DNA of 64,000 nucleotides from Blastomonas sp. (GCF_030373265.1 NZ_JAUCZC010000001.1:124001-188000); one strand, 5' to 3'. Shown: positions 27,898-41,553, counted from the stretch's first letter. The notes: generated by a model from the letters alone, not told the origin. Numbers and translations are program-made.

Positions 27898-28455
27898 ATG
27901 GTCGCAACGCCTGCTGGCGCGCCCGGTGGCGCACTCGTGCCCGGCACGGGTACGCTGCCTGACGTCGGGTTCCTCAACGACATCAACGCCGAAGTCGCCG
28001 ACAAGGGCTTTCTGGTCACCTCGACCGAAGAGCTGTTCCAATGGGCGCGCACCGGTTCCTTGTGGTGGATGACCTTTGGTCTGGCTTGCTGCGCTGTGGA
28101 GATGATCCATGTGAGCATGCCGCGCTACGACATGGAGCGCTTCGGCGTCGCGCCTCGCGCATCGCCGCGGCAGTCGGACGTGATGATCGTCGCGGGCACG
28201 CTGTGCAACAAGATGGCACCGGCGCTGCGCCGCGTCTATGATCAGATGTCCGAGCCGAAATACGTGATTTCGATGGGCAGCTGCGCCAATGGCGGCGGCT
28301 ATTACCATTACAGCTATTCGGTGGTGCGCGGCTGCGACCGCATCGTGCCGGTGGACATCTATGTCCCCGGCTGCCCGCCGACCGCCGAGGCGCTGCTCTA
28401 CGGCGTGATGCAGTTGCAGCGCAAGATCCGCCGGATCGGCACGATCGAGCGCTGA
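27898..28455 (+). CDS. nuoB: NADH-quinone oxidoreductase subunit B
   Basis: The peripheral-arm subunit holding the terminal [4Fe-4S] cluster N2. The cluster ligands are the tandem Cys of GLACCAVEM, the Cys in MGSCANGGG and the Cys in [15 protein letters not shown] 27898 gives 185 residues; a TTG at 27880 with GGGAG 8 bases before it, overlapping the end of nuoA, would add six residues (MGVEPK) and is also plausible. The Gly/Ala/Pro-rich N-terminus is variable in this group. Confidence 0.96.
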   Translation: MVATPAGAPGGALVPGTGTLPDVGFLNDINAEVADKGFLVTSTEELFQWARTGSLWWMTFGLACCAVEMIHVSMPRYDMERFGVAPRASPRQSDVMIVAGTLCNKMAPALRRVYDQMSEPKYVISMGSCANGGGYYHYSYSVVRGCDRIVPVDIYVPGCPPTAEALLYGVMQLQRKIRRIGTIER

Positions 28456-28465
28456 GAGTTGAGAA

Positions 28466-28486
28466 GGCCTGTCGTGGAGGCAGGCC
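28466..28486 (+). other. Intercistronic hairpin nuoB-nuoC
   Basis: GGCCTG (28466-28471) and CAGGCC (28481-28486) form a 6-bp stem with a 9-base loop in the only sizeable gap (46 bases) within nuoABCD. It may influence mRNA processing or relative subunit levels. No T-tract follows, so it is not a terminator. Confidence 0.45.
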
Positions 28487-28501
28487 GGATAAGGGACGCA
28501 C

Positions 28502-29257
28502 ATGGGACATTCGGCACCACGCTATGCCGTTCTGGAAGGCTTGGGCGATGCTGTCGCCGCGACGCTGGGTGACCGGCTGATCGCGACGCGTTTCGCGCAG
28601 GGCGAGTATTGCTTCACCGTCCGGCGCGAGGCGATTGCCGAGGCGCTCGACCTGTTGCGTGATCGTTACGAGTACCAGCAACTCGTTGAAATCGCTGGCG
28701 TCGACTATCCCGAGCGCGCTGAACGTTTCGAGGTCGTCTATTGCCTTTTGAGCCTGACCAAGAACCACCGCATCCGCGTCGCCTGTACGACCGACGAGGA
28801 TACCGCGGTGCCGACCGTCACCACGATCTGGCCGGTCGCCGGCTGGCTCGAGCGCGAAGTCTACGACATGTATGGCGTGATTTTCGCCGGCAACCCCGAT
28901 CTGCGTCGCATCCTCACCGATTATGGCTTCCGCGGCCATCCCTTCCGCAAGGACTTCCCGCTCACCGGCTATAGCGAGATGCGCTATTCCGAGGAGCAGG
29001 GCAGGGTGATCTACGAGCCGGTCAAGCTCGCGCAGGATTTCCGCAACTTCGACTTCACCTCGCCCTGGGAGGGCGCGGATTATGTGCTTCCGGGCGACGA
29101 GAAGTCGCTGGGTGGTCCGCCGCATGTCGACACTCCCAAGACCACCGAGAAAAAATCGGACACCGGCGCGGGCCGCGCTGCCAATAAGGAAGCTGCCAAG
29201 CCCAGCCCTGAGGCTGCTGCCGAGAAGCCCGCCGACAAGAAGGGTGACAAGGCATGA
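28502..29257 (+). CDS. nuoC: NADH-quinone oxidoreductase subunit C
   Basis: A 251-residue peripheral-arm subunit. The 30-kDa-subunit signature is present in [38 protein letters not shown]. The last 55 residues or so are a Lys/Ala/Glu/Pro-rich low-complexity tail (from about residue 198) not needed for the core fold; such tails are common in sphingomonad NuoC. It overlaps nuoD by 4 bases (ATGA). Confidence 0.95.
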   Translation: MGHSAPRYAVLEGLGDAVAATLGDRLIATRFAQGEYCFTVRREAIAEALDLLRDRYEYQQLVEIAGVDYPERAERFEVVYCLLSLTKNHRIRVACTTDEDTAVPTVTTIWPVAGWLEREVYDMYGVIFAGNPDLRRILTDYGFRGHPFRKDFPLTGYSEMRYSEEQGRVIYEPVKLAQDFRNFDFTSPWEGADYVLPGDEKSLGGPPHVDTPKTTEKKSDTGAGRAANKEAAKPSPEAAAEKPADKKGDKA

Positions 29258-30498
29258 CCACCGAGGCACTCCACGATATTGCCGGCGCGACGTCCGAACC
29301 CGGGCAGATCGAGCAGGATTCGGCCGATCTGGAAATCCAGAACTACACGATCAACTTCGGTCCTCAGCACCCGGCAGCGCACGGCGTGCTGCGTATGGTG
29401 ATGGAGCTCGAAGGTGAAATCGTCGAGCGCATCGATTGCCATGTCGGGCTGCTGCACCGCGGCACCGAAAAGCTGATCGAGTACAAGACCTATCTGCAGG
29501 CGCTGCCGTACTTCGACCGGCTCGATTACTGTTCGCCGCTGGCGATGGAATACAGCTATGTGCTCGCCATCGAGAAGCTGCTCAACCTCGAGGTTCCGCT
29601 GCGCGCGCAATATCTGCGCGTGCTGTTTGCTGAGCTGACTCGCATCTGCAACCACATGCTCAACCTGGGTGCGCATGTGATGGACGTCGGCGCGATGACG
29701 CCGAACCTTTGGCTGTTCGAGATCCGCGAGGATTGCCTCAACTTCTTCGAGCGCGCGTCCGGTGCGCGGATGCACAGTGCATGGTTCCGTCCCGGCGGCG
29801 TCCATCAGGACGTGCCGCTCAAGCTGCTCACCGATCTGGCTGACTGGCTCGACACCTTCCCGAAGCTGTTCGAGGATGCGATGAGCCTTGTCATCGACAA
29901 CCGCATCTTCAAGCAGCGCAATGTCGATATCGCGGTCGTGTCCAAGGATGATGCGGTGCGCTGGGGCTTTTCCGGGCCGATGATCCGCGGCAGCGGCATT
30001 CCCTGGGATTTGCGCAAGTCGCAGCCTTATGATGTCTATGACCGCATGGAGTTCGACGTGCCCGTCGGTACCCGCGGCGATTGCTATGATCGCTTCATGG
30101 TCCGCGTCGAGGAAGTGCGCCAGTCGGCTCGCATCATGCGCCAGTGCCTCAACGAGATGCCCGAAGGCCCGATCGCCTCGTCCGACCGCAAGGTCGTGCC
30201 GCCCAAGCGCGCCGAGATGAAGCAGTCGATGGAAGCCTTGATCCATCACTTCAAGCTTTACACCGAGGGCTTCCACGTTCCGGCGGGCGAAGTCTATGTC
30301 GCGACCGAGAGCCCCAAGGGCGAGTTCGGCGTGTATCTGGTCAGTGATGGCACCAACAAGCCGTACCGTTGCAAGATCCGCCCGACTGCGTTCTCGCATC
30401 TTCAGGCGATGGATTTCATGACGCGCGGGCACATGCTGTCCGATGCGACCGCCATCCTGGGCGCAATCGACGTCGTGTTCGGGGAGTGTGACCGGTGA
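29254..30498 (+). CDS. nuoD: NADH-quinone oxidoreductase subunit D
   Basis: A 414-residue 49-kDa subunit lining the quinone pocket. Conserved elements are [55 protein letters not shown] (quinone-binding Tyr) and [25 protein letters not shown]. The preceding nuoC overlaps its start by four bases, and the next gene (SnoaL-like) starts with GTG overlapping its stop. Confidence 0.97.
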   Translation: MTTEALHDIAGATSEPGQIEQDSADLEIQNYTINFGPQHPAAHGVLRMVMELEGEIVERIDCHVGLLHRGTEKLIEYKTYLQALPYFDRLDYCSPLAMEYSYVLAIEKLLNLEVPLRAQYLRVLFAELTRICNHMLNLGAHVMDVGAMTPNLWLFEIREDCLNFFERASGARMHSAWFRPGGVHQDVPLKLLTDLADWLDTFPKLFEDAMSLVIDNRIFKQRNVDIAVVSKDDAVRWGFSGPMIRGSGIPWDLRKSQPYDVYDRMEFDVPVGTRGDCYDRFMVRVEEVRQSARIMRQCLNEMPEGPIASSDRKVVPPKRAEMKQSMEALIHHFKLYTEGFHVPAGEVYVATESPKGEFGVYLVSDGTNKPYRCKIRPTAFSHLQAMDFMTRGHMLSDATAILGAIDVVFGECDR

Positions 30499-30830
30499 CC
30501 GTCCAGATGGCTGTCGCAGAGGCGATGATCGCCCATTACAATGCGCAGGACGCTGACGCCTATGTCGCGCTGATGACCGACGATGCCTGCGAAGCGGGTT
30601 ATCGTGGTGACGTGCTGCGCAACGGCAAGGAGGGCGTGCGCGCTGGCCTCAAGTCGATGTTCGCCGAGTTTCCGGGCAACCACGCGGAAATCCTGTCGGG
30701 CCATATGCTCGGCGAGCATGTCGTATTGCACGAGCGCGTGTCGCGCTCGGCAGATGCCGAACCGTTCGAGGTCATGTCGATCTACAGTTTCAAAGGCGAC
30801 AAGGTGTCGCGCGTGGAGTTTGTCCGCTGA
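30495..30830 (+). CDS. SnoaL/NTF2-like protein inserted in the nuo operon
   Basis: A 111-residue alpha+beta-barrel protein of the SnoaL-like/nuclear-transport-factor-2 superfamily. A helix ([25 protein letters not shown]) is followed by a barrel of strands ending in [21 protein letters not shown], the usual SnoaL-like C-terminus. It is not a complex I subunit. It is coupled on both sides: a GTG start overlapping the nuoD stop and a stop overlapping the nuoE ATG. The superfamily covers isomerases, dehydratases and non-enzymatic binding proteins, so the role is unknown. Involvement in complex I assembly or a quinone-linked step is conjecture. Confidence 0.85.
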   Translation: MTVQMAVAEAMIAHYNAQDADAYVALMTDDACEAGYRGDVLRNGKEGVRAGLKSMFAEFPGNHAEILSGHMLGEHVVLHERVSRSADAEPFEVMSIYSFKGDKVSRVEFVR

Positions 30831-31498
30831 TGGCTGACGCAGCCCATATCCCCGATGAAGCCGAAACCCGCGCCCGCTGGGGCGGTTTTGCATTCACGGA
30901 CGAGAATCTCGCCAAGGCGAAAACGTTCATTTCGCGCTATCCCGAAGGGCGCCAGCGCTCCGCGGTGATGCCTCTGCTCGATCTGGCGCAGCGCCAGGTC
31001 GGCGCAGATACGCAGACGCAAGGGTGGTTGCCGGTGCCGGTGATCGAGTATGTCGCAGCGATGCTGGATATGCCCTATATCCGGGCCTATGAGGTCGCGA
31101 GCTTCTACACCATGTACAATCTCGCACCGGTCGGGCGCTTCCACGTGCAGGTCTGCGGCACCACGCCGTGCCTGCTGCGCGGCAGCGATGATGTCATGGC
31201 AGCATGCGCCAACAAGGGCCTGGTCAAGGGCAAGACCACGCCCGATGGCCTGTTCACGCTGACCGAGGTTGAGTGCATGGGCAACTGCGCCAACGCACCG
31301 ATGGTCCAGATCAACGACGATAACTTCGAAGACCTGGACTATGACATCACCACGCGCATTCTCGAAGCGCTGGCCGCCGGCGAAAGCCCGAAGGCCGGGA
31401 CGCAGATCGCGGGGCGTCATACCAGCGAACCCGAGGGCGGACCGACGAGCTTGAAGGCGATGGTCGATGCCAACCATGATTATCGCGGGGAATGGTGA
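30830..31498 (+). CDS. nuoE: NADH-quinone oxidoreductase subunit E
   Basis: A 222-residue 24-kDa subunit carrying a [2Fe-2S] cluster. Ligands are visible as [10 protein letters not shown] and [11 protein letters not shown] (C-x4-C and C-x3-C). The thioredoxin-like N-terminal helix bundle holds [21 protein letters not shown]. Its last codons overlap nuoF by one base. A polar tail of about 35 residues follows the cluster domain. Confidence 0.96.
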   Translation: MADAAHIPDEAETRARWGGFAFTDENLAKAKTFISRYPEGRQRSAVMPLLDLAQRQVGADTQTQGWLPVPVIEYVAAMLDMPYIRAYEVASFYTMYNLAPVGRFHVQVCGTTPCLLRGSDDVMAACANKGLVKGKTTPDGLFTLTEVECMGNCANAPMVQINDDNFEDLDYDITTRILEALAAGESPKAGTQIAGRHTSEPEGGPTSLKAMVDANHDYRGEW

Positions 31499-32805
31499 TG
31501 AGCTTTGATTTTCTCAGCGACAAGGATCGCATTTTCACCAACGTCTATGGCTTCCAGCCGTGGAACCTCAAGGCGGCTGAGGCGCGTGGCGACTGGGACA
31601 ACACCAAGGACCTGATCGCCTGGGGCCAGGACAAGATCATCGACGAGATGAAGGCGTCGGGCCTGCGTGGGCGTGGCGGTGCAGGCTTCCCCACCGGCAT
31701 GAAGTGGAGCTTCATGCCCAAGGAATCGAAGGACGGTCGTCCCAGCTTCCTGGTCATCAACGCCGATGAATCCGAGCCTGGCAGCTGCAAGGACCGTGAA
31801 ATCCTGCGCCACGATCCGCACAAGCTGATCGAGGGCGCGCTGATCGCGGGCTTCGCGATGCGCGCGCGTGCGGCGTACATCTATGTCCGCGGCGAATACA
31901 TTCGCGAAGCCGAAGTTCTGCAGGCAGCGGTCGACGAGGCTTACGAAGCCGGGTTGATCGGCAAGAACGCCTCGAAGTCGGGCTATGATTTCGACGTGTT
32001 CGTCCATCGCGGCGCCGGCGCCTATATCTGCGGCGAAGAAACCGCGATGATCGAAAGCCTCGAAGGCAAGAAGGGTCAGCCCCGGCTCAAGCCGCCGTTT
32101 CCGGCAGGCGCGGGCCTCTATGGCTGCCCGACCACGGTCAACAACGTCGAATCGATCGCGGTCGTACCGACCATCCTGCGGCGCGGCGCGGCCTGGTTTG
32201 CGAGCTTCGGGCGCGAGAACAACAAGGGCACCAAGCTCTTCCAGATCAGCGGGCATGTCGACAAGCCCTGCGTCGTCGAGGAAGCGATGAGCATCCCGTT
32301 CCGCGACCTGATCGAAAAACACTGCGGCGGCATCCGCGGCGGTTGGGACAATCTGCTCGCAGTGATCCCCGGCGGCTCTTCGGTGCCTCTGGTTCCTGCA
32401 GCGCAGATCATGGATGCGCCGATGGATTTTGACGGGCTGAAAGAGGTCGGCTCGGGCCTCGGCACGGCGGCGGTGATCGTCATGGACAAGTCGACCGACA
32501 TTGTTCAGGCGATCAGCCGGCTGAGCTATTTCTACAAGCACGAAAGCTGCGGCCAGTGCACCCCGTGCCGCGAAGGCACCGGCTGGATGTGGCGCGTGAT
32601 GGAACGCATGCGCACCGGCGATGCCGACATCAGCGAGATCGATACGCTGTATGAAGTGACCAAGCAGGTCGAAGGCCACACCATCTGTGCATTGGGCGAC
32701 GCTGCGGCCTGGCCGATTCAGGGACTTATCAAGCACTTCCGCCCCGAGATGGAGCGCCGCATTGTCGAGAAGCAGGGCGGCGGATTGATGGAGGCCGCGG
32801 AGTGA
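31498..32805 (+). CDS. nuoF: NADH-quinone oxidoreductase subunit F
   Basis: A 435-residue 51-kDa subunit, the NADH- and FMN-binding entry point. Motifs are [16 protein letters not shown] (NADH), [16 protein letters not shown] (FMN) and [19 protein letters not shown]. The N3 [4Fe-4S] ligands are in [12 protein letters not shown] plus a later Cys in [16 protein letters not shown] 31498 overlaps the nuoE stop (TGATG). Its own stop overlaps the GTG of the following secreted-protein gene. Confidence 0.97.
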   Translation: MSFDFLSDKDRIFTNVYGFQPWNLKAAEARGDWDNTKDLIAWGQDKIIDEMKASGLRGRGGAGFPTGMKWSFMPKESKDGRPSFLVINADESEPGSCKDREILRHDPHKLIEGALIAGFAMRARAAYIYVRGEYIREAEVLQAAVDEAYEAGLIGKNASKSGYDFDVFVHRGAGAYICGEETAMIESLEGKKGQPRLKPPFPAGAGLYGCPTTVNNVESIAVVPTILRRGAAWFASFGRENNKGTKLFQISGHVDKPCVVEEAMSIPFRDLIEKHCGGIRGGWDNLLAVIPGGSSVPLVPAAQIMDAPMDFDGLKEVGSGLGTAAVIVMDKSTDIVQAISRLSYFYKHESCGQCTPCREGTGWMWRVMERMRTGDADISEIDTLYEVTKQVEGHTICALGDAAAWPIQGLIKHFRPEMERRIVEKQGGGLMEAAE

Positions 32806-33440
32806 AGCGGCCGATTGTCCTGCTTGCGGTGATGGCGAGCTTGCTTCCTTCTGGTGCGTCGGCGCAATTGGCTCCGGGCGCCTCGGGGACGTCGAGCGAA
32901 CCCGTTGACGCCACGATGGACGAATATTGGTCGGGCATATCGGAAATGGGCCGCTGCATGGCTACGTCGAAGCGGGATAAGGCACTCATCTTTTTGCAGA
33001 CGGACGTAGGGTCGGCAGACGAGGGGAAGGCGTTCAAGCAGTTGTTCAACAAGCAGAGCAACGCTTGCATGCGCAATTTCGTCCGCATGTCGTTCCCGCG
33101 GTCGCATCTGCGTGGGACGCTTGCTGAAGCCTTGTATGAAAAGGCCGGGACAAACCCTGGCGTTCCGGGTCCGGCAGCGTCGGCTGCCTGGCCGAAGGGG
33201 CCGCCGATCAACGCGATCGCCCGCTGTTATGTTGAGGGCCATCCGGTCGAGGCCCAAAGGTTGCTGCGGGAAACGCGGCTGGGAACCAAGGGCGAGCGCG
33301 CCACCATCGAGAAAATGGCCCCGCAGATTGCCCCTTGTTTCCCGGAAGGCCTGAAAGCCACTCTCAACCCTAGCTACTTCCGACTGGCGATAGCCGAAGC
33401 GATGTATCACGCCGCAGGCGCCACGATAGAACGGAACTGA
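32802..33440 (+). CDS. Secreted protein of unknown function inserted between nuoF and nuoG
   Basis: A 212-residue protein with a clear signal peptide ([22 protein letters not shown], cleavage after ASA), so it acts outside the cytoplasm. After it come four Cys (in [22 protein letters not shown] and APCFPEG) that could form two disulfides, embedded in mostly helical segments. The GTG start overlaps the nuoF stop by four bases, so it is translationally coupled to a cytosolic complex I subunit. I recognise no family. Base composition does not differ obviously from its neighbours. Confidence 0.8.
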   Translation: MKRPIVLLAVMASLLPSGASAQLAPGASGTSSEPVDATMDEYWSGISEMGRCMATSKRDKALIFLQTDVGSADEGKAFKQLFNKQSNACMRNFVRMSFPRSHLRGTLAEALYEKAGTNPGVPGPAASAAWPKGPPINAIARCYVEGHPVEAQRLLRETRLGTKGERATIEKMAPQIAPCFPEGLKATLNPSYFRLAIAEAMYHAAGATIERN

Positions 33441-33446
33441 CGAGCA

Positions 33447-35465
33447 ATGCCTAAACTTACCGTAGACGGGATCGAGGTTGAAGTCCCACAGGGTGCGACC
33501 GTGCTGCAGGCTTGCGAGGCTGCCGGCAAGGAAATCCCGCGTTTCTGCTATCACGAGCGGCTAAGCATCGCCGGCAACTGCCGGATGTGCCTGGTCGAAG
33601 TGAAACCCGGACCGCCCAAGCCGCAAGCGAGCTGCGCGCTGCCCGCGATGGACAATCAGGAAGTCCGCACCAACTCGGATATGGTGAAAAAGGCGCGCGA
33701 AGGCGTGATGGAGTTCCTGCTGATCAACCATCCGCTCGACTGCCCGATTTGCGATCAGGGCGGCGAGTGCGACCTGCAGGACCAGTCGGTGGCCTATGGC
33801 CGCGGCGGTTCGCGCTATGACGAAAACAAGCGCGCGGTGACCGAAAAGTACATGGGTCCGATCATCAAGACGATCATGACCCGCTGCATTCATTGCACCC
33901 GCTGCGTGCGGTTTGCCGAGGAAGTGGCCGGCACCGAGCAGATCGGTGCGATTGGCCGCGGCGAGAACATGCAGATCACCAGCTATCTCGAAAAGGCGGT
34001 CTCGTCCGAGCTTTCGGGTAATGTCATCGATCTGTGCCCGGTCGGCGCGCTGACCTCGCGGCCCTATGCCTATGAGGCGCGGCCGTGGGAGCTCAAGAAG
34101 ACCATGGGCATCGATGTGATGGACGCGGTCGGCACCAACATCCGGTTCGACAGCCGGGGCAGGGAAGTGATGCGCGTGCTGCCGCGGGTCAACGACGACG
34201 TCAACGAGGAATGGGCGCACGATAAGACCCGCTATGCGGTCGATGGCCTGATGCGTCGCCGGCTCGACCGGCCCTATGTGCGCCGTGACGGCAAGCTCGT
34301 CCCGGCAAGCTGGGCCGAAGCGTTCCAGGCGATTGCCGCAGTGAACGCCGGATCGAGCATGGGCGCTGTGGCGGGCGATCTGCTTGATTGCGAAACCCTG
34401 TTCGCCGCGCGCGAATTGCTGGCGGCGATGGGCTCGACCCTTATCGAAGGCCGTCAGACCGGTCTGAAATACGACGTCTCCAGCCTGTCTGCGGTGAATT
34501 TCAACTCGACGCTCAACGGCATCGAGACCGCCGATGCGATCCTGCTGGTGGGCACCAATCCGCGCTGGGAAGCGCCTCTGGTCAACACCCGCATCCGCAA
34601 GGCGATCAAGCACGGCGCCAAGGTCTATGCCATCGGCGAAGAAATCGACCTGACCTACAAGGCCGAATGGCTGGGCAACGACATGGGCCTGCTGGCCACG
34701 CTGCCCGATGCGGTCGCTGACGTCTTCAAGGGGGCCGCGCGGCCTGCCTTGATCATGGGTGGCGGCGCTTTGGGTGTCGATGGCGCGCATGGCGCAGCGC
34801 TGGCGCTCGCCGAGACCTTCAACATGGTCCGCGACACCGAGGACGGACCCTGGAACGGCTTCAACGTGCTGCACATGGCGGCATCGCGCATGGGCGGGCT
34901 GATGCTCGGCTGGGCGCAGCCCGGCGGCATCGCCGATCTGGTCGCGGCCAAGCCGAAGCTGTTGGTCGCGCTCGGCGCCGACGAGGTCGATTTCACCCAG
35001 TTCGATGGCAGCTTCAAGGTGTTCATCGGCCATCATGGCGACAAGGGGGCTGCAGCGGCCGACGTCATCCTGCCATCGGCTGCGTATCCCGAGAAGAACG
35101 GCACCTATGTCAATGTCGAGGGCCGGGTGCAGATGAGCGACAAGGCCGTGTTCGCGCCGGGCGATGCCCGCGAGGACTGGTCGATCCTGCGCGCGCTGTC
35201 CGAGGTTCTGGGCCACAAATTGCCGTTCGATACCTTTGCCGAATGCCGCAGCGCGATGGTCGCTGCGGAGCCGGCTTTGGGCGTGGAAGGTCTTGCCTCG
35301 TTCGACTGGGCGCCGCCGAAGCTGACGGCAAGCCCGTCCGGCCCGGTCGGCTATCCGATCAAGGATTTCTACCTCACCAACGCCATCGCCCGCGCCAGCG
35401 GCACGATGCAGCGCTGCTCGGCTGAACTGCTGCACGGCGAAGCGATGCTGGAGGCCGCGGAATGA
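33447..35465 (+). CDS. nuoG: NADH-quinone oxidoreductase subunit G
   Basis: A 672-residue 75-kDa subunit of the NADH-dehydrogenase module. The N-terminal ferredoxin-like [2Fe-2S] domain has [20 protein letters not shown] His-Cys-liganded cluster motif, [18 protein letters not shown], follows, then a [4Fe-4S] motif, [18 protein letters not shown], and a degenerate molybdopterin-oxidoreductase domain from about residue 220. Length is normal for the alphaproteobacterial type (about 670-690). It overlaps nuoH by four bases. Confidence 0.97.
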   Translation: MPKLTVDGIEVEVPQGATVLQACEAAGKEIPRFCYHERLSIAGNCRMCLVEVKPGPPKPQASCALPAMDNQEVRTNSDMVKKAREGVMEFLLINHPLDCPICDQGGECDLQDQSVAYGRGGSRYDENKRAVTEKYMGPIIKTIMTRCIHCTRCVRFAEEVAGTEQIGAIGRGENMQITSYLEKAVSSELSGNVIDLCPVGALTSRPYAYEARPWELKKTMGIDVMDAVGTNIRFDSRGREVMRVLPRVNDDVNEEWAHDKTRYAVDGLMRRRLDRPYVRRDGKLVPASWAEAFQAIAAVNAGSSMGAVAGDLLDCETLFAARELLAAMGSTLIEGRQTGLKYDVSSLSAVNFNSTLNGIETADAILLVGTNPRWEAPLVNTRIRKAIKHGAKVYAIGEEIDLTYKAEWLGNDMGLLATLPDAVADVFKGAARPALIMGGGALGVDGAHGAALALAETFNMVRDTEDGPWNGFNVLHMAASRMGGLMLGWAQPGGIADLVAAKPKLLVALGADEVDFTQFDGSFKVFIGHHGDKGAAAADVILPSAAYPEKNGTYVNVEGRVQMSDKAVFAPGDAREDWSILRALSEVLGHKLPFDTFAECRSAMVAAEPALGVEGLASFDWAPPKLTASPSGPVGYPIKDFYLTNAIARASGTMQRCSAELLHGEAMLEAAE

Positions 35466-36505
35466 CCGAGTTTTTCCAATCATCGCTCGGCATGGGCTGG
35501 GGCTGGCTTGTTGCCAACCTGATCCTGATCCTGCTGATCGCGCTTCCGGTGATGCTGTCGGTGGCGATCGTGATCTATTTCGACCGCAAGATCTGGGCCT
35601 CGATGGCGCTGCGGCGCGGACCCAATGTGGTCGGGCCATTCGGTATCCTGCAGAGCTTCGCCGACGCATTGAAGGTGTTCCTGCAGGAAACGATCATTCC
35701 ATCGGGCGCCAACAAGGGCCTGTTCCTGATCGCGCCGATCATCACCTTCACCGTGGCGCTGCTGTCATGGGCGGTGATCCCGTTCGATCAGGACATGGTG
35801 CTCGCCGACATCAACGTCGGCTTGCTCTACATCTTCGCGGTCAGTTCGCTGGGCGTGTATGGCGTGATGATCGCCGGCTGGGCGTCCAACTCGAAATACC
35901 CGTTCTTCTCGGCGCTGCGTGCGGCGGCGCAGATGATCTCGTACGAAGTCTCGATCGGCTTCATCATCATTACGGTGGTGATGTTTACCGGCAGCTTCAA
36001 TCTCAATGCCATCGTCGAGGCGCAGCGCGGCCACGGGCTGGGCTTCATCAATTGGTATGGCTTCAACCTGCTGCTGTTCCCGATGGCGGTGATGTTCCTG
36101 ATCTCGTCGCTGGCCGAAACCGCGCGCGCACCGTTCGATCTCACCGAGGCCGAAAGCGAGCTGGTCGCGGGCTATCAGACCGAATATTCGTCGATGGCCT
36201 TCGCTTTGTTTTGGCTCGGAGAGTACGCCAACGTGCTGCTGATGTGCACGCTCAACGCGCTGCTGTTCTGGGGTGGCTGGCTGCCGCCGGTCGATTGGGC
36301 GCCGCTCTATGCGATCCCCGGCATCTTCTGGCTGATCTTCAAGATCTCGGCGTTCTTCTTCATCTTCAGCTGGGTCAAGGCGACGGTTCCCCGTTACCGG
36401 TATGACCAGCTGATGCGGCTGGGCTGGAAGGTGTTCCTGCCGATTTCGCTGCTGTGGGTATTCCTGGTGTCGGGCTATCTGATGCTGACACGTTACGGGG
36501 TCTGA
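35462..36505 (+). CDS. nuoH: NADH-quinone oxidoreductase subunit H
   Basis: A 347-residue eight-helix membrane subunit that joins the peripheral and membrane arms and forms the quinone channel. Signatures are [20 protein letters not shown] (ND1 signature 1), [14 protein letters not shown] and [19 protein letters not shown]. Confidence 0.97.
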   Translation: MTEFFQSSLGMGWGWLVANLILILLIALPVMLSVAIVIYFDRKIWASMALRRGPNVVGPFGILQSFADALKVFLQETIIPSGANKGLFLIAPIITFTVALLSWAVIPFDQDMVLADINVGLLYIFAVSSLGVYGVMIAGWASNSKYPFFSALRAAAQMISYEVSIGFIIITVVMFTGSFNLNAIVEAQRGHGLGFINWYGFNLLLFPMAVMFLISSLAETARAPFDLTEAESELVAGYQTEYSSMAFALFWLGEYANVLLMCTLNALLFWGGWLPPVDWAPLYAIPGIFWLIFKISAFFFIFSWVKATVPRYRYDQLMRLGWKVFLPISLLWVFLVSGYLMLTRYGV

Positions 36506-36510
36506 GAGAC

Positions 36511-36990
36511 ATGTTGCAAACCATCAAGGCGTTCACGCTCTTCGAGTTCGTGAAGGCGCACGCGCTGACCTTGAAGTATTTCTTCAAGCCCAAGGCGACG
36601 ATCAATTATCCCTTCGAGAAGAACCCGCTGAGCCCCCGGTTCCGCGGCGAGCACGCGCTGCGCCGCTATCCTAATGGCGAGGAACGCTGCATCGCGTGCA
36701 AGCTTTGCGAAGCGGTGTGCCCGGCTCAGGCGATCACCATCGAGTCCGAACCGCGCGAGGACGGCAGCCGCCGCACCACGCGCTACGACATCGATATGAC
36801 CAAGTGCATCTATTGCGGTTTCTGTCAGGAAGCCTGTCCGGTGGACGCGGTGGTCGAGGGTCCGAATTTCGAATATGCGACCGAAACCCGCGAAGAGCTG
36901 ATCTACGACAAGGGCAAGCTGCTTGAGAATGGTGACAAATGGGAACGAGCCATTGCCGCCAACCTTGAAGCCGATGCCCCTTATCGGTAA
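36511..36990 (+). CDS. nuoI: NADH-quinone oxidoreductase subunit I
   Basis: A 159-residue subunit with two [4Fe-4S] clusters (N6a/N6b). The two ligand sets are [16 protein letters not shown] and [19 protein letters not shown] 36511 gives the canonical start (frame open upstream to 36454 inside nuoH). It follows nuoH by 5 bases. Confidence 0.97.
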   Translation: MLQTIKAFTLFEFVKAHALTLKYFFKPKATINYPFEKNPLSPRFRGEHALRRYPNGEERCIACKLCEAVCPAQAITIESEPREDGSRRTTRYDIDMTKCIYCGFCQEACPVDAVVEGPNFEYATETREELIYDKGKLLENGDKWERAIAANLEADAPYR

Positions 36991-37023
36991 GGCGCACTCG
37001 AAATCGATTCACCGATGGCTTTT

Positions 37024-37045
37024 GCCCCGCTGGGAGACGCGGGGC
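37024..37045 (+). repeat. REP-like hairpin between nuoI and nuoJ
   Basis: GCCCCGC (37024-37030) and GCGGGGC (37039-37045) form a perfect 7-bp stem with an 8-base loop in the 107-base nuoI-nuoJ gap, the longest gap inside the operon. It is likely an mRNA-stabilising or processing element between the peripheral-arm and membrane-arm genes. No T-tract follows. Confidence 0.55.
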
Positions 37046-37097
37046 AGGGGCCTGATACCAGACCTGCTCGATTGGGCGCATCGGGGGCTGTAAAGCT

Positions 37098-37712
37098 TTG
37101 ATCCAGATATTTGCCTTTTACCTGTTCGCCTCGGTGGTGATCGCCAGTGGCGCGTTTACCATCCTGGCCCGGAACCCGGTGCACTCGGTGCTCTGGCTCA
37201 TCCTCGCGTTCTTCAACGCGGCGGGCCTGATGATCCTGATCGGCGCGGAATTCATCGCGATGCTGCTGGTGATCGTCTATGTCGGCGCGGTCGCGGTGCT
37301 GTTCCTGTTCGTGGTGATGATGCTCGACATCGATTTTGCCGAACTGCGCGCAGGCTTCATGAAGAACTTGCCGCTGGGTATCGCGCTCGCTGCGGTGCTG
37401 CTGGCGGAAATGATCTTCGGCATCGGTGCCTGGCAGGCGGGCAACATCGCGCTGGGCGAGCACGCGCTCAACCCAGCGCGGATGGGCGCAAGCAATATCG
37501 AGGCAGTCGGCGAACTGCTGTACACCCGCTACATCTTCCTATTCGAAGCGGCAGGGCTTGTCCTGCTGGTGGCGATGGTCGGCGCGATCGTGCTGACTCA
37601 CCGCAAGCGCGCGGGCGTTCGTCCACAGAACATTGCCTCGCAGGTGCGCCGCCGTCCCGAAGAGGCCACGCGCAACACGCAGCCCACCGTCGGTGAAGGT
37701 GTCGAGCTATGA
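37098..37712 (+). CDS. nuoJ: NADH-quinone oxidoreductase subunit J
   Basis: A 204-residue five-helix membrane subunit. Conserved parts are [21 protein letters not shown] and [21 protein letters not shown], the ND6 helix-3 region with a pi-bulge. It starts with TTG at 37098; no ATG or GTG start lies near. Its polar C-terminal tail (from about 170) overlaps nuoK by four bases. Confidence 0.95.
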   Translation: MIQIFAFYLFASVVIASGAFTILARNPVHSVLWLILAFFNAAGLMILIGAEFIAMLLVIVYVGAVAVLFLFVVMMLDIDFAELRAGFMKNLPLGIALAAVLLAEMIFGIGAWQAGNIALGEHALNPARMGASNIEAVGELLYTRYIFLFEAAGLVLLVAMVGAIVLTHRKRAGVRPQNIASQVRRRPEEATRNTQPTVGEGVEL

Positions 37713-38014
37713 TTGGTATCGAGCATTATCTGGTGGTCAGCTCCATCCTGTTCGTGATGGGCGTGCTGGGCATCTTCCTCAACCGCAAGAACGTGATCAT
37801 CATCCTGATGGCGATCGAACTCATCCTGCTTGCGGTGAACATCAACCTCGTCGCGTTCAGCGTCTTCCTCGGCGACATGGTGGGCCAGGTGTTCGCGATG
37901 TTCGTGCTCACCGTGGCAGCCGGCGAAGCCGCTATCGGGTTGGCCATCCTGGTCATCTACTTCCGCGGCCGCGGCACGATTGCGGTTGACGATATCAACC
38001 AGATGAAGGGTTAA
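37709..38014 (+). CDS. nuoK: NADH-quinone oxidoreductase subunit K
   Basis: A 101-residue three-helix antiporter-like subunit (ND4L). The two conserved membrane Glu are in [12 protein letters not shown] and [23 protein letters not shown] follows helix 1. Confidence 0.97.
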   Translation: MIGIEHYLVVSSILFVMGVLGIFLNRKNVIIILMAIELILLAVNINLVAFSVFLGDMVGQVFAMFVLTVAAGEAAIGLAILVIYFRGRGTIAVDDINQMKG

Positions 38015-38018
38015 GCAC

Positions 38019-40010
<1,992 letters not shown>

Positions 40011-40011
40011 C

Positions 40012-41553
40012 ATGAACGATCTGGGATTTCCTGTGCTGTCGCTGATGCTCGCCGTGCCGATGGCGGCTGCGATCGTCTGTCTGTTCGTCAGCGCCAACAC
40101 CGCGCGCTGGCTGGCGCTGACCGCCACGCTGATCGATCTGGCGCTCGGCATCGTGCTGTGGATGAACTACGATATCGGCGGAGCGCAGTGGCAGTTCGTC
40201 GAGAAGGCCGCCTTGTTCGACCGGTTCAGCTGGGCGCTGGGCATCGATGGCATCGCGCTGATGCTGATCATGCTGTCCGTCTTCCTGATGCCGATCTGCA
40301 TCGGCGCGAGCTGGGAAGCGATCCAGACCCGCGTCGGCGAATACATGGCGGCATTCCTGCTGATGGAAGTGCTGATGATCGGCGTCTTCGCCGCGCAGGA
40401 CATCTTCCTGTTCTACATCTTCTTCGAGGCCGGCCTGATCCCGATGTATCTGATCATCGGCATCTGGGGCGGCGCAAACCGCATCTACGCGTCGTACAAG
40501 TTCTTCCTCTACACCCTGCTCGGATCGGTGCTGATGCTGATCGCGATGTTCTGGATGGTGAACGAGGCGGGCACGTCGGACATTCCGACGCTGATGGCCT
40601 ATGACTTCCCGCTCGAGGCGCAGTCCTGGCTGTGGCTGGCGTTCTTCGCGAGCTTCGCGGTCAAGATGCCGATGTGGCCGGTGCACACCTGGCTGCCCGA
40701 TGCACACGTTCAGGCGCCGACCGCAGGGTCGGTGATCCTGGCCGGCGTGCTGCTCAAGATGGGCGGCTATGGCTTCATCCGCTTCTCGCTGCCGATGTTC
40801 CCCGATGCGTCGGTGGATTACATGTGGCTGGTGTTCGCACTGTCGATGGTTGCGGTGGTCTACACCTCGCTGATCGCGCTGGTGCAGAGCGACATGAAGA
40901 AGCTGATCGCCTATTCGTCGGTCGCGCATATGGCGATCGTCACCGTCGGCCTGTTCGCGTTCAATCGCCAGGGTCTCGAAGGCGCGCTGGTCGTCATGCT
41001 CAGCCATGGCCTGGTTTCGGGCGCGCTGTTCCTGTGCGTCGGCGTGATCTACGACCGCCTGCACACTCGCGAGATCGACCGCTACGGCGGCCTGTCGATC
41101 AACATGCCGCGCTACGCGCTGCTGTTCCTGCTGTTCACGATGGCGTCGATCGGGCTGCCGGGCACTAGCGGCTTTGTCGGCGAGTTCCTCTCGCTGCTCG
41201 GGATCTACGAAGTGTCGAGCTGGGTCGCGATCGTCTCGACCACCGGGATCATCCTGGGCGCCGGGTACATGCTCTATCTCTATCGCCGCGTGGCCTATGG
41301 CGTCATCAAGTCCGATGACGTCGCTGCCATGCCCGATCTCAACAAGCGCGAAATCGCGCTGCTGCTGCCGATCGCGATCGTCGTGCTGTGGATGGGTGTT
41401 TACCCTGAAAGCTTCATGGCGCCGATGCGCAACGATGTCGGCGCGCTCGAAGCGCGGCTCGCCGCGGTCAAGCCCGTGGGCGACGCGCAGGTCACGCCGG
41501 GCACTGCCCCGGTTCTGACGCCCGCAGCCCATGCTGAAGAAGGCCATCACTGA
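40012..41553 (+). CDS. nuoM: NADH-quinone oxidoreductase subunit M
   Basis: A 513-residue antiporter-like subunit (ND4). Conserved: the key membrane Glu in [13 protein letters not shown] and [45 protein letters not shown] and [10 protein letters not shown]. It lies 1 base after nuoL and overlaps nuoN by one base. Confidence 0.97.
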   Translation: MNDLGFPVLSLMLAVPMAAAIVCLFVSANTARWLALTATLIDLALGIVLWMNYDIGGAQWQFVEKAALFDRFSWALGIDGIALMLIMLSVFLMPICIGASWEAIQTRVGEYMAAFLLMEVLMIGVFAAQDIFLFYIFFEAGLIPMYLIIGIWGGANRIYASYKFFLYTLLGSVLMLIAMFWMVNEAGTSDIPTLMAYDFPLEAQSWLWLAFFASFAVKMPMWPVHTWLPDAHVQAPTAGSVILAGVLLKMGGYGFIRFSLPMFPDASVDYMWLVFALSMVAVVYTSLIALVQSDMKKLIAYSSVAHMAIVTVGLFAFNRQGLEGALVVMLSHGLVSGALFLCVGVIYDRLHTREIDRYGGLSINMPRYALLFLLFTMASIGLPGTSGFVGEFLSLLGIYEVSSWVAIVSTTGIILGAGYMLYLYRRVAYGVIKSDDVAAMPDLNKREIALLLPIAIVVLWMGVYPESFMAPMRNDVGALEARLAAVKPVGDAQVTPGTAPVLTPAAHAEEGHH

